DNA from: an uncultured Pelagibacteraceae bacterium
GTDB taxonomy: Bacteria; Pseudomonadota; Alphaproteobacteria; Pelagibacterales; AG-422-B15
Direction of reading: 5' to 3'
DNA length: 48,450 nt
NCBI GenBank assembly: GCA_902584815.1
Contig: CACIBF010000001.1
Span: forward strand, 73,653 to 122,102
The position numbers and the translations under genes were made by a program. The first letter of the stretch is position 1, and the number at the start of each line of letters is the position of its first letter. Positions 28,455 through 37,288 of the stretch are shown here, one piece after another. The notes below the pieces were generated by a model that ran no database searches, was not told where the DNA came from, and saw nothing but the letters and a program-made list of their open reading frames with translations.

Positions 28455-29189
28455 ATGAAAAGAGTAAAATACGTAATTGCTAACTGGAAAATGAATGGAA
28501 ACTTGGCCTCTTTATCCCTTGTAAGGCACATAAATAATCATTTAAGAAAGAATGAAGTGAAATCGCCAAAGGTAATAATCTGTCCACCTTTTACATTATT
28601 GGGTACTTTTGCTGCCGTAAAATCTATGAATTTAACTTTTGGTGCTCAAAATATACATAAACTTGATCATGGCGCTTATACTGGTGAAATAAGCTCCTCA
28701 ATGGTGAAGGACGTTAAAGCAAAATATGTTATTATAGGCCATTCTGAGAGAAGATCTTATCAAAATGAAGATGTAAATGAGTTACGAGAAAAAATTTTAA
28801 TCGCCCTTAATCAAAAATTAAAAGTCATCTTTTGTATTGGCGAAACTCATGATCAAATTAAAAAAAGAAAATCAATATTGCAAAATCAATTAAAATCATT
28901 ACCTAAAAATTTTTCCCATAAAAATATTATTGTTGCCTATGAACCTGTTTGGGCGATAGGAACTGGTTTAACTCCTACAATCTCAGAAATTGACAAAATT
29001 CACTCAAATATAAGAAATATGCTAACTAAGTATGTTGGTAAAAATTCTGATAAAATATCTATTTTATATGGTGGTTCAGTTAATTCTAAAAATGCCTCTG
29101 AAATTTTGTATTTAAAAAATGTGGATGGAGCGCTTGTTGGGGGAGCGTCTTTAAATGCAAGAGAATTTTGTAAAATTATTGATTCTTAA
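28455..29189 (+). CDS. tpiA: Triosephosphate isomerase
   Basis: Interconverts dihydroxyacetone phosphate and glyceraldehyde 3-phosphate. It has 244 residues. Active-site residues are Asn10 and Lys12 in ANWKMNG, His96 in IIGHSERR and Glu163 in AYEPVWAIGTG; the phosphate loops LYGGSVN and GALVGGASL are present near the end. It is the first gene of a plus-strand run and is followed by secG. Confidence 0.98.
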   Translation: MKRVKYVIANWKMNGNLASLSLVRHINNHLRKNEVKSPKVIICPPFTLLGTFAAVKSMNLTFGAQNIHKLDHGAYTGEISSSMVKDVKAKYVIIGHSERRSYQNEDVNELREKILIALNQKLKVIFCIGETHDQIKKRKSILQNQLKSLPKNFSHKNIIVAYEPVWAIGTGLTPTISEIDKIHSNIRNMLTKYVGKNSDKISILYGGSVNSKNASEILYLKNVDGALVGGASLNAREFCKIIDS

Positions 29190-29212
29190 GCTATTTGCTG
29201 TATAGGGTTCCT

Positions 29213-29518
29213 ATGGAAAATATTTTGTTAATAATTCATGCTATTTTAGCAATTCTTTTAATTGGAATAGTTTTAATTCAACGTGCTGAAGGTGGTGCTT
29301 TAGGAATTGGTGGTGGATCAGATGGAATGTCTCCAAGAGGAAGCGCCGATTTATTAACTCGCTCTACAGCATTAATTGCTTCATTATTTATTATTACTAG
29401 TATTGCCCTTACTATCGTTAGCATTAGATCTTCTGATAATATCTCTATAATGGATGACGAAGATCTATCTATTGAGCTTGATATTGAGGATTTACCTGAA
29501 CTTCCACAACTTGATTAA
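29213..29518 (+). CDS. secG: Preprotein translocase subunit SecG
   Basis: This accessory subunit of the SecYEG channel assists protein export. The 101-residue protein has two transmembrane helices (about 3-22 and 52-72) joined by a loop with RAEGGALGIGGGSDG, the family hallmark. An acidic tail of about 25 residues (DDEDLSIELDIEDLPE) extends beyond the usual end. I chose ATG 29213 (MENILL) over an in-frame TTG at 29195 because it begins right before the first helix as in homologues. The tpiA-secG-pyrG order is typical of the class. Confidence 0.94.
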   Translation: MENILLIIHAILAILLIGIVLIQRAEGGALGIGGGSDGMSPRGSADLLTRSTALIASLFIITSIALTIVSIRSSDNISIMDDEDLSIELDIEDLPELPQLD

Positions 29519-29524
29519 TATCCT

Positions 29525-29553
29525 TTGATATTTTTATCATAATAGAATATAAA
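29525..29553 (+). promoter_or_regulatory. pyrG promoter, predicted leaderless
   Basis: TTGATA (29525-29530) and TATAAA (29548-29553) are separated by exactly 17 bases; each box matches five of six consensus positions. The pyrG ATG starts at 29562, eight bases after the -10, so the start of transcription should fall at or within about three bases of the start codon. No Shine-Dalgarno is seen before pyrG. This is the cleanest sigma-70-type match I found in the window. Confidence 0.6.
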
Positions 29554-29561
29554 ATAAGTCC

Positions 29562-31199
29562 ATGGCGCGATTTATATTTGTCACTGGCGGCGTGGTTTCA
29601 TCACTTGGTAAAGGTTTGGCATCAGCGTCGCTTGCTTCGCTTCTGCAACATCATGGCTATAAAGTAAGAATAAGAAAATTAGATCCTTATTTAAATGTTG
29701 ATCCAGGAACGATGAGTCCATATCAGCATGGCGAAGTATTTGTAACTGATGATGGAGCTGAAACAGATTTAGACCTTGGCCATTATGAGCGGTTTACTGG
29801 AGTAACATCAAAGCAATCTGACAATATTACATCTGGCAGAGTTTATCAAAAAATAATCAATAAAGAGAGAAAAGGTGAGTACCTTGGTGCAACAGTTCAA
29901 GTAATCCCACATGTAACAAATGAAATTAAGAAGTTTATATCAAACGATATAACTGATGAAGACTTCATAATTTGTGAAATTGGTGGAACAATAGGTGATA
30001 TAGAAAGCTTACCATTTATCGAAGCTATTAGACAATTTAGAAATGACAATGGTCATGAAAGCTCAATGTTTATACATGTTACATTAGTTCCATATATTTC
30101 TAGTTCTGGTGAATTAAAAACAAAGCCAACACAGCACTCTGTTAAAGAGCTAAGAAGCCTTGGCATTCAACCTAATATTCTTTTATGCAGATCAGATAGA
30201 GAAATACCAGAAGATGAAAGAAAAAAAATTGGATTATTTTGTAATGTTGAGCCTAAAAATGTGATTCAGGCATTGAATGCAGATACTATCTATAAAGTTC
30301 CTTTAAACCTCAAAAATGAGGGTCTTGATATACAAGTATTAGATTATTTTAAGCTTGGATACAAAAATAACGTTGATTTATCTATGTGGTCTCAAGTTGC
30401 AGAATGCATATTGGAGCCTAAAGGTGAAGTAACAATTGGCATAGTAGGCAAGTATACTGGTTTAGCTGATGCATATAAATCTTTAAATGAAGCATTAAGT
30501 CATGGTGGAATTTTTAACAGGGTAAAAGTTAATCTTAATTGGATCGAATCTGAAGAGATCAATGAGTCAAATGTTAATAATAAATTAAATAGCTGTGATG
30601 GTATTTTAGTTCCTGGAGGATTTGGAGAAAGAGGCTCTGAAGGAAAAATTTTAGCAATAAAGTTTGCTAGAGAAAATAAAGTGCCTTATTTTGGAATTTG
30701 TTTTGGAATGCAATTAGCTGTTATCGAAATGGCTAGAAATCTTATTGGCATTAAAGATGCAAGTTCAAGTGAGTTTGGAAACTGCAATAATTCAGTTGTT
30801 GGATTGATGACTGAATGGAAAAAGGGTGATACTATAGAGTCAAGATCTCCCAACGGTGATTTAGGAGGCTCTATGAGATTAGGCGCATATCAAGCAACCA
30901 TTGATAAGAATTCAATGGCATATGAAGTTTATAAGTCAGAAAATATAAGTGAGCGCCATAGGCATCGATATGAAGTAAACAAAAATTATGAAGAAAAACT
31001 AAATGATAAAGGTGTAAATTTTTCTGGATTTTCTCCTGATAGATTTCTACCTGAAATTGTAGAGATAGAAGATCATCCATGGTTTATTGGTGTTCAATTT
31101 CATCCAGAGCTTAAATCTAAACCATTTGATCCGCATCCATTATTTAAATCATTTATTAAGGCATCAGTAGATCAATCTAAAGTAAAAAATGCAGAGTAA
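29562..31199 (+). CDS. pyrG: CTP synthase
   Basis: Aminates UTP to CTP using glutamine. The 545-residue protein starts with the synthetase domain ([19 protein letters not shown], about 5-23) and its [13 protein letters not shown] loop. The class I glutaminase domain occupies about 285-540, with the catalytic Cys379 in [10 protein letters not shown] and the His/Glu pair in VQFHPELKS. It has its own promoter and overlaps kdsA by 11 bases, so CTP and Kdo precursors share a message; CTP is used to activate Kdo. Confidence 0.98.
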   Translation: MARFIFVTGGVVSSLGKGLASASLASLLQHHGYKVRIRKLDPYLNVDPGTMSPYQHGEVFVTDDGAETDLDLGHYERFTGVTSKQSDNITSGRVYQKIINKERKGEYLGATVQVIPHVTNEIKKFISNDITDEDFIICEIGGTIGDIESLPFIEAIRQFRNDNGHESSMFIHVTLVPYISSSGELKTKPTQHSVKELRSLGIQPNILLCRSDREIPEDERKKIGLFCNVEPKNVIQALNADTIYKVPLNLKNEGLDIQVLDYFKLGYKNNVDLSMWSQVAECILEPKGEVTIGIVGKYTGLADAYKSLNEALSHGGIFNRVKVNLNWIESEEINESNVNNKLNSCDGILVPGGFGERGSEGKILAIKFARENKVPYFGICFGMQLAVIEMARNLIGIKDASSSEFGNCNNSVVGLMTEWKKGDTIESRSPNGDLGGSMRLGAYQATIDKNSMAYEVYKSENISERHRHRYEVNKNYEEKLNDKGVNFSGFSPDRFLPEIVEIEDHPWFIGVQFHPELKSKPFDPHPLFKSFIKASVDQSKVKNAE

Positions 31200-32016
31200 T
31201 GTTAAATTAGGATCAGGCACTTTTGGTAATAGTTTAAAACTATCTCTTATTGCAGGTCCTTGTGTATTAGAGTCCCATTCTCACGCAAGAAAAATGGTAG
31301 AAAAATTACTTAATATAAATGAAAAGCTTAACGTAAATTTTACGTATAAAACATCTTTCGACAAGGCAAACAGAACAAGTCTTAGTGGGATGAGAGGATT
31401 AGGATTAGATGAATCTCTAAAGATTTTCTCAGAACTAAAAAATGAATACAAAATAAAAATTTTAACTGATGTTCATACTGAAGAGCAATGTAGTTTAGTA
31501 AGTGAATATGTGGACATTATTCAGATACCTGCATTTTTATGTAGACAGACAGATTTATTAATTTCTGCTGCCAAAACCAATAAAGTTATTAATGTTAAGA
31601 AAGGACAATTCTTAGCCCCATGGGATATGAAAAATGTTGTTAAAAAAATAGAAAGTTCAGATAATACAAATATTCTAATTACTGAAAGAGGTACCAGTTT
31701 TGGCTATAACACTCTGATTTCAGATATGAGATCTCTTGATATAATGAAAGACGAATTAAGTTATCCAATTATTTTTGATGCTACACACTCTGTTCAATCT
31801 CCAGGTGGACATGGAGATAAAAGTGGAGGTGATAGAAAATTTGTTCCTACATTAGCAAAAGCTGCTGTATCGGCTGGGATAGCCGGTGTTTTTATTGAAA
31901 CTCATAATGATCCTGACAATGCACCTTCAGACGGCCCTAACATGTTACATATCGACGATCTAGAAAAACTAGTTTCTAAATTATTGGAAATTGACAATAT
32001 AGTTAAAGAATATTAA
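31189..32016 (+). CDS. kdsA: 3-deoxy-8-phosphooctulonate (Kdo-8-P) synthase
   Basis: Condenses phosphoenolpyruvate with arabinose 5-phosphate to Kdo-8-phosphate for the LPS inner core. It has 275 residues. IAGPCVLES places a cysteine at residue 25 where metal-independent enzymes such as E. coli KdsA have asparagine, so a metal-dependent form is likely. [13 protein letters not shown] (about 53-65), [12 protein letters not shown] (about 198-209) and [16 protein letters not shown] (about 239-254) are the other conserved parts. It follows pyrG and precedes eno, whose product is its substrate. Confidence 0.96.
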   Translation: MQSNVKLGSGTFGNSLKLSLIAGPCVLESHSHARKMVEKLLNINEKLNVNFTYKTSFDKANRTSLSGMRGLGLDESLKIFSELKNEYKIKILTDVHTEEQCSLVSEYVDIIQIPAFLCRQTDLLISAAKTNKVINVKKGQFLAPWDMKNVVKKIESSDNTNILITERGTSFGYNTLISDMRSLDIMKDELSYPIIFDATHSVQSPGGHGDKSGGDRKFVPTLAKAAVSAGIAGVFIETHNDPDNAPSDGPNMLHIDDLEKLVSKLLEIDNIVKEY

Positions 32017-32036
32017 ATAAGATATTGAATTATAAT
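31991..32036 (+). promoter_or_regulatory. Candidate eno promoters
   Basis: A perfect TTGACA (31991-31996), still inside kdsA, is followed 16 bases later by TTAAAT (32013-32018). A perfect TATAAT (32031-32036) lies 8 bases before the eno ATG at 32045 but has no matching -35. Either start would give a message with little or no leader, and there is no Shine-Dalgarno before eno. Both are by-eye matches in a very AT-rich background. Confidence 0.35.
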
Positions 32037-32044
32037 ATAAAAAA

Positions 32045-33313
32045 ATGGATAAAATTCAGAATATAATATCTAGACAGATTTTTGATAGCAGAGGAAATCC
32101 AACTGTTGAAACGGATGTAATTACAAATAATGGTGTTTTAGGTAGAGCAGCGGTGCCGTCAGGAGCATCAACAGGAGCTCACGAAGCTTATGAATTAAGA
32201 GATAACGGTAAAAAATATCACGGCAAATCTGTTCTAAAAGCTGTATCAAATGTTAATGGAGAAATATTTGACGCAATAACAGGTTTAAATGTTTCTGATC
32301 AAAGCAAGATTGACGAAACTCTAATCAAACTTGATGGGAAAAAAAATAAATCTAGGATTGGTGCAAACTCGATATTAAGTGTTTCTTTATCATGCGCTGT
32401 TGCCGCTTCAAAGTCACAAAAGACTCCGCTTTTTAGATATTTAGGTGGCATTAAAAAATTCAAAATGCCTACGCCAATGCTTAATGTTATCAATGGTGGA
32501 GCACACGCCAATAATAACCTTTCATTTCAAGAATTTATGATTGTTCCAGTAAATAATTCTAATTTCAGTGAAGCAATTCAAAAATCATCTGAAGTTTTTC
32601 ATAATCTTAAATCTATTTTAAATGGAAAAAATATAAGCACATCTGTTGGTGATGAAGGCGGGTTTTCACCTAATTTAAAATCAGAAGAAGAGGCACTTAA
32701 GTTAATTTGTGATGCTATAAAAAAGTCAGGCTACAAATTAAAAAAGGATTTTTGTATTGCTTTAGATGTTGCTGCTAGTGAATTTTATAAAAATGGTAAA
32801 TACAAGCTTATATCGGAGAATAAACCTTTTTCGTCAGATCAATTTATTAAATATTTATGTAATCTAATTAATAAATATCCAATTGTTTCTATTGAAGATC
32901 CTTTTGACGAAGATGATTGGAATTCCTGGTCTAAACTCGTCGAATTAATTGGTGATAAAGTGCAAATAGTTGGTGATGATTTGTTTACAACTAATTTAGA
33001 AAGGTTAAAGAAAGGTGTTAAAAATAACTCAGCTAACGCAATTCTAATAAAGTTAAATCAGATTGGAACACTTTCAGAAACAATTGAATGCATTAATTAC
33101 GCCGTTGCTAGTAATTTTGAAGTAATTATTTCACATCGATCAGGTGAAACTGAAGATACATTTATTTCTGATTTAGCTGTTGGCACTAATGCTGGTCAGA
33201 TTAAAACTGGCTCTATGTCTCGATCTGACCGTACCTCAAAGTACAATCAACTATTAAGAATTGAAGAATTAATTGGTTCTAAAAATACCATGAAATCAAA
33301 CAAATTCTTCTAA
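32045..33313 (+). CDS. eno: Enolase
   Basis: Interconverts 2-phosphoglycerate and phosphoenolpyruvate. The 422-residue protein has the N-terminal SRQIFDSRGNPTVETD (about 9-24) and AAVPSGASTGAHEA (about 35-48). Metal ligands lie in ALDVAASEF and SIEDPFDEDDW. The catalytic Lys is in LIKLNQIGT (about residue 336-339), and SHRSGETED (about 363-371) forms the substrate loop. All hallmark residues are intact. The gap of 122 bases after it is the longest on this side of the window. Confidence 0.98.
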   Translation: MDKIQNIISRQIFDSRGNPTVETDVITNNGVLGRAAVPSGASTGAHEAYELRDNGKKYHGKSVLKAVSNVNGEIFDAITGLNVSDQSKIDETLIKLDGKKNKSRIGANSILSVSLSCAVAASKSQKTPLFRYLGGIKKFKMPTPMLNVINGGAHANNNLSFQEFMIVPVNNSNFSEAIQKSSEVFHNLKSILNGKNISTSVGDEGGFSPNLKSEEEALKLICDAIKKSGYKLKKDFCIALDVAASEFYKNGKYKLISENKPFSSDQFIKYLCNLINKYPIVSIEDPFDEDDWNSWSKLVELIGDKVQIVGDDLFTTNLERLKKGVKNNSANAILIKLNQIGTLSETIECINYAVASNFEVIISHRSGETEDTFISDLAVGTNAGQIKTGSMSRSDRTSKYNQLLRIEELIGSKNTMKSNKFF

Positions 33314-33408
33314 TTTTTTTTTATTAATATCTTTTATTAGAACAAAAAGAGTCCAAATCCAATTATAAGTAAATTTTTCTATCTTTTTAGGCTTTAAGAA
33401 TTGTCTGC

Positions 33409-33426
33409 GAATCACTTTTATGATTC
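33409..33426 (+). other. Small inverted repeat before ftsB
   Basis: GAATCA (33409-33414) and TGATTC (33421-33426) form a six-pair stem with a six-base loop, ten bases before the ftsB-like ATG. It lacks a following U-run, so it is not a clear terminator for eno. It could influence ribosome access to the next gene or be chance; the rest of the 122-base gap shows nothing else I can name. Confidence 0.25.
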
Positions 33427-33435
33427 TCTAGATGC

Positions 33436-33747
33436 ATGGGAATTTTAGGCTCATATAAGAATAAAATTGGAAAATATTATCCTTTTTTTATCATTCCAAT
33501 CATTAGTCTATATATTTTTATCAATATATTTGATGGAAATAATGGTCTATTGGCACATAAATATCTTGATCATGAAATTAATTTATTAGAACAACAAATT
33601 ACTAGTCTTCAATCTGCTAATAGTCTTTTAGAAATTAAGATTAATTCCCTTAAATCTAGCGATACGAACACCGATCTGATTGATGAACATGTACGATCTG
33701 TCTTGGGCTATGGAAAAGCTAATGAATTTACTATGTATTTTCAATAA
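33436..33747 (+). CDS. ftsB: Septum formation initiator FtsB/DivIC-like protein
   Basis: This is a small bitopic division protein. The 103-residue protein has a short cytoplasmic start, one transmembrane helix (about 15-31) and a leucine-rich coiled coil (about 42-75, ALL-EQQITSLQ-type heptads). The C-terminal VRSVLGYGKANEF resembles the ARxxLGxxxxGE ending of the family. In E. coli FtsB bridges FtsL and FtsQ in the divisome. Position after eno is conserved in proteobacteria; in alphaproteobacteria pdhA usually follows, but here lipA does. Confidence 0.85.
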   Translation: MGILGSYKNKIGKYYPFFIIPIISLYIFINIFDGNNGLLAHKYLDHEINLLEQQITSLQSANSLLEIKINSLKSSDTNTDLIDEHVRSVLGYGKANEFTMYFQ

Positions 33748-33789
33748 CTCTACCTTGAATAATTCATAAATAATTATATTTTTGATGAT

Positions 33790-34710
33790 GTGTCATCAAA
33801 TCGTCAAATATCTAAATCTTTAATAAGAAAGAATTTTAGCAATCTTGAAAGCCCCAAAAAACCTGAGTGGATAAAGGTATCATCATTTTCTAAAAATCTT
33901 AATTTAACCGCCTCGATCATTAATGATCAACGTCTTACAACAGTATGTGAAGAAGCGTTGTGTCCAAATATTTCTGAATGTTGGAATAAAAAACATGCGA
34001 CTTTTATGATTTTAGGTGAAGTATGCACTCGATCATGTAGTTTTTGTAATATACAAACTGGCAAACCTATTGACGTAGATCCTTTTGAGCCGCTAAGAGT
34101 TGCTAAAGCAGTAAAATCTCTTAATTTAAAACATGTTGTCATAACTTCTGTTGACAGAGACGACCTTCATGATGGTGGGGCAAACCATTTCGTACAAACA
34201 ATATCAAAGATAAGAGATCTCAATAATGAAATTAGTATTGAAATACTTACTCCTGATTTCAAAAATAAGATAAATGCAATTGATAAAATTATAAAATGTA
34301 ATGTTGATGTTTTTAATCACAATTTAGAGACTGTTAAGAGGTTATATAGCGAAGTAAGACCAGGCGCAGATTATAATAAATCACTTAATCTTCTTAATAC
34401 TTTCAAACTTAAATCATTAAATACATTTACAAAATCTGGAATAATGATCGGCTTAGGTGAGAATGAAGATGAAATTGTTAGTTTAATGGATGATTTGATT
34501 GAGAATGGTGTCGATTTTTTAACGATAGGTCAATATTTGAGACCTTCAAAAAACCATTATCCAGTAATAGAATATCACCATCCATCTTACTTTGATCATC
34601 TTAAAGAAATGGCAATTCAGAAAGGATTCAAAATAGTATCATCAACTCCATTCACTAGGAGCTCTTATCATGCAGATGATGATTTTAAAGCTTTAAAAAA
34701 TATAAACTAA
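33790..34710 (+). CDS. lipA: Lipoyl synthase
   Basis: This radical-SAM enzyme inserts two sulfurs into octanoyl groups on E2 and H proteins. It has 306 residues. The auxiliary cluster cysteines 53, 58 and 64 are in CEEALCPNISEC, the radical SAM cysteines 79, 83 and 86 in CTRSCSFC, and the C-terminal RSSY (290-293) ligates the auxiliary cluster. The start is GTG at 33790; nearby ATGs at 33785 and 33788 are out of frame. In relatives it follows the pyruvate dehydrogenase genes, which are missing here. The Coq10-like gene follows immediately. Confidence 0.97.
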   Translation: MSSNRQISKSLIRKNFSNLESPKKPEWIKVSSFSKNLNLTASIINDQRLTTVCEEALCPNISECWNKKHATFMILGEVCTRSCSFCNIQTGKPIDVDPFEPLRVAKAVKSLNLKHVVITSVDRDDLHDGGANHFVQTISKIRDLNNEISIEILTPDFKNKINAIDKIIKCNVDVFNHNLETVKRLYSEVRPGADYNKSLNLLNTFKLKSLNTFTKSGIMIGLGENEDEIVSLMDDLIENGVDFLTIGQYLRPSKNHYPVIEYHHPSYFDHLKEMAIQKGFKIVSSTPFTRSSYHADDDFKALKNIN

Positions 34711-35166
34711 ATGCCAATACAAACTGAAGAACAAATAATAAATTTTTCAAAAGATCAAATGTTTGATCTTGTTGCCGATATCGACTCGTACTCACAATTC
34801 TTGCCATGGTGCGATAACTCCAACATCATCAGTACAGAATCGGAAGACAATGGTAATATAATGGTAATTGCCGATTTGGATATTGGTTATAAATCCTTAT
34901 CATATACTTACAGAAGCGAGGTCAAATTATCAAAAAATAAAGATTATATAAAAGTAAATCATGTTGAAGGTCCTTTTAGGCATTTAATTAATGAATGGAG
35001 ATTCGAAGAATTGCCAAATAACAAGTGTAAGATATCTTTTTTTATTGATTTTGAGTTATCCTCAAAAATCTTTAATTTGTTAATGAATGAATTTTTTGAG
35101 ATCGCATTTAAACGAATGGTAAGCTCATTTCAAGATAGGGCGGAGAGCATATACTCTAATCAATAA
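34711..35166 (+). CDS. Coq10/RatA family START-domain protein
   Basis: The 151-residue protein has the helix-grip (START/polyketide-cyclase) fold seen in Coq10 and RatA. The start FSKDQMFDLVADIDSYSQFLPWC (spanning about residues 11-33) and WRFEELPNNKCKISFFIDFEL later are typical. Mitochondrial Coq10 binds ubiquinone and assists respiration; E. coli RatA was described as blocking 70S assembly. In alphaproteobacteria this gene regularly follows lipA, and a lipid/quinone-binding role is the better guess. It starts on the base after the lipA stop and overlaps the end of the convergent cinA-like gene by 11 bases. Confidence 0.88.
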   Translation: MPIQTEEQIINFSKDQMFDLVADIDSYSQFLPWCDNSNIISTESEDNGNIMVIADLDIGYKSLSYTYRSEVKLSKNKDYIKVNHVEGPFRHLINEWRFEELPNNKCKISFFIDFELSSKIFNLLMNEFFEIAFKRMVSSFQDRAESIYSNQ

Positions 35167-35644
35167 TATCTATTAATTCTCGTAACAAAAAATCGTTACT
35201 TTTTTTTTGAATTACAATCCGATTTTTAAAATTAAATATTTTTTTATAATTATTTATTTTTATTTTATTGCCAATTTTTTTATATATTGAGAAATATACA
35301 GTTCCAACAGGTTTCTGTTTACTTCCTCCACCTGGACCTGCAATACCCGTAATTGAAGCACATATATGAGATCTTGTAAGCCGATGTAAATTTTTAGCCA
35401 TCGATAATGCGACTTCTTTACTTACTGCTCCATGTTTTAATATTAAATTCCTATTAATTCCTAGTAATTTAATTTTTGCATTATTTGAGTATGAAATAAT
35501 GGCCGATTCAAAAAAATTAGATGACCCATCTATTGAAGTAATTGATGAAGATACGAGACCCCCTGTACATGACTCAGCAAGAGATATTTTTATTTGCTTA
35601 CTTTCACATAGTTTCTTTAATCTATTTAGATCTTTAGAGGTCAT
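35156..35644 (-). CDS. pncC: CinA C-terminal domain protein, nicotinamide-nucleotide amidase (PncC type)
   Basis: The stand-alone CinA C-terminal domain, 162 residues, deamidates nicotinamide mononucleotide to recycle NAD in characterised members. Motifs are SLAESCTGGLVSS (about 21-33), FFESAIISYSNNAK (about 43-56) and ITGIAGPGGGSKQKPVGTV (about 98-116). It overlaps pgpA by 4 bases upstream and the Coq10-like gene by 11 bases at its end. The N-terminal CinA pyrophosphatase domain is absent, normal for this group. Confidence 0.9.
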   Translation of the reverse strand: MTSKDLNRLKKLCESKQIKISLAESCTGGLVSSSITSIDGSSNFFESAIISYSNNAKIKLLGINRNLILKHGAVSKEVALSMAKNLHRLTRSHICASITGIAGPGGGSKQKPVGTVYFSIYKKIGNKIKINNYKKIFNFKNRIVIQKKSNDFLLRELIDIID

Positions 35645-36099
35645 AAGATATAACTATTAATAAATAACACTACTATAGTTGTGTATATACCCGCCATTAT
35701 ATCATCAAACATAACACCCTTTGAACCTTTAATTTTTTCTAATAGATTTATTGGATATATTTTAAAAATATCAAAAAATCGAAAAAAAATAAAAATTAAA
35801 AAAATAATGGTAATTTCATCTGAAGAGGGGACAAGAAGTAAAGGAATTGCTTGTCCCACAAATTCGTCTATCACAACTTCTTTTGGATCTTTGTCGGCCT
35901 TATCTGAAAGATATATATCTATAAAATGAAAAGAAATAATAAATAAAAATAAAGATATAAGAGCATAATAAATAATTAAATTTAATTTAATAAATAATAT
36001 CCAAATCATTACAGTTGCAATAGATGCAAATGTACCTGAAGCAAATGGGAATAATCCTATATACGAAATAGTTACAACAAATTTAGATAGTGATTTCAT
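35641..36099 (-). CDS. pgpA: Phosphatidylglycerophosphatase A
   Basis: Dephosphorylates phosphatidylglycerol phosphate to phosphatidylglycerol in the inner membrane. The 152-residue protein has about four hydrophobic segments and the family's conserved parts: GLFPFASGTFAS (about 15-26), VIDEFVGQAIPLL (about 76-88) and FFRFFDIFKIYP followed by KGSKGVMFDDIMAGIY (about 107-140). It completes phospholipid synthesis started by CdsA. It sits between ispDF and pncC in a three-gene minus-strand run. Confidence 0.93.
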   Translation of the reverse strand: MKSLSKFVVTISYIGLFPFASGTFASIATVMIWILFIKLNLIIYYALISLFLFIISFHFIDIYLSDKADKDPKEVVIDEFVGQAIPLLLVPSSDEITIIFLIFIFFRFFDIFKIYPINLLEKIKGSKGVMFDDIMAGIYTTIVVLFINSYIL

Positions 36100-36103
36100 T
36101 TTA

Positions 36104-37237
36104 CTATTTGTAGATTAGAATACTTGCTATACACGCAATACCTTTTGATTTTCCTATAATACCTATTTGATCTGATGATTTTGCTTTTATATTAACCCTA
36201 GATAAAGGACAATTTAATAATTTGCTTATATTTTTTCTGATTGAGCCTTTATAATTTTCTAATCGAATAACCTCAGAAATTATAGTTATATCTAAATTTA
36301 AGATAAGAACATTTTTAAGATTAAATCTTTTATAGATCTCATTTAGTAAAATAACTGAATCTATATTTTTATATAATTTATTAGATGATGGAAAATAATA
36401 GCCAATATCTTTTTTTCCAATAGCACCAAGAAGAACGTCAATTATTGAATGGATTACAACATCGCCATCAGAATGTCCAACTAGGGAATATTTTGATTTA
36501 AATTTTATTCCACCGAGTGATAAAAGCTTTCCCTTTGATATTTTATGAATATCAAATGCATTTCCAATTTTAATCGAATGTCCAAGTAATTTTTTTATCA
36601 AACTCAAGTCGTCTTTATTTGTTACTTTGATATTCGTATTTGATCCTAGTAAATACTTAGTCTTTAACTTAAATTTATCAAAAATTTCAGACTCATCTGT
36701 CACATTTATATGTGTAGATGAAATTATTTTTCTGCTAACCTTGTTTAATTTCAATGCTTGTGGTGTTTGTGTATTAATAAATTGAGATCGTTTTACAGTA
36801 TGATATTTTTTTAATTTTTTATTTTTTAAAGTATCAGTAATATTGGTATATGGAACAACTGAATACGCGTTATGACTTTCAATTTCATTTTTAATTTTTT
36901 TAATAAGATTTTTATTTATATTTGGTCTAGCTGCATCATGAATTAACAAATTGACATCTTTTTCAAAATATTGAATTGCATTTTTAAGACTTTCAAAACG
37001 ACTTTTACCACCAAATATTAAGTTATTTTGTGTAAATGTTTTTAAAAAAGATTGTTGATTTTTTGGTAAATTTTTGTTTATTACTATGTATATCTCATTT
37101 TTATTAAAAATCTTTAAAATATTTGTAAGGGTAAAAAATATTAAAGGGGCGCCATAAATATTTGAGAAAAGCTTATTCTCGGTCTCGCTAAATCGTTTGC
37201 TGTTTCCTGCGGCAAGAATTATACAGTATGTTTGCAT
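36104..37237 (-). CDS. ispDF: Bifunctional IspD/IspF of the MEP pathway
   Basis: This is a fusion of MEP cytidylyltransferase (IspD, residues about 1-215) and MECDP synthase (IspF, about 220-377), typical of alphaproteobacteria. IspD has the CTP loop ILAAGNSKRF (7-16) and HDAARPNI. IspF has metal ligands in FDIHKIS and GHSDGDVVIHSIIDVLLGA. It catalyses steps three and five of the pathway whose second enzyme, Dxr, lies at 13531-14685. Many alphaproteobacteria have dusB and ntrB on its far side; here ntrY is divergent, after 51 bases. Confidence 0.96.
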   Translation of the reverse strand: MQTYCIILAAGNSKRFSETENKLFSNIYGAPLIFFTLTNILKIFNKNEIYIVINKNLPKNQQSFLKTFTQNNLIFGGKSRFESLKNAIQYFEKDVNLLIHDAARPNINKNLIKKIKNEIESHNAYSVVPYTNITDTLKNKKLKKYHTVKRSQFINTQTPQALKLNKVSRKIISSTHINVTDESEIFDKFKLKTKYLLGSNTNIKVTNKDDLSLIKKLLGHSIKIGNAFDIHKISKGKLLSLGGIKFKSKYSLVGHSDGDVVIHSIIDVLLGAIGKKDIGYYFPSSNKLYKNIDSVILLNEIYKRFNLKNVLILNLDITIISEVIRLENYKGSIRKNISKLLNCPLSRVNIKAKSSDQIGIIGKSKGIACIASILIYK

Positions 37238-37288
37238 TTAATATTTTATAATAAAGAGTATTATAATTAATTGTAATTAAGAGAATTA

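Noticed and set aside
33315-33360. Terminator after eno in the T-rich stretch
   Set aside because: There is a T-run but no GC-containing stem before it; only weak AT inverted repeats, so I do not call it.
34711-35166. RatA-type toxin of a toxin-antitoxin pair
   Set aside because: No antitoxin partner; position after lipA and the START-domain pattern fit the conserved Coq10-like housekeeping protein.
37238-37288. Near-palindrome TATTATAATT between ispDF and ntrY as an operator
   Set aside because: AT-only symmetric sequence is expected by chance in this composition; it may contain -10 boxes for both directions but no -35 fits.
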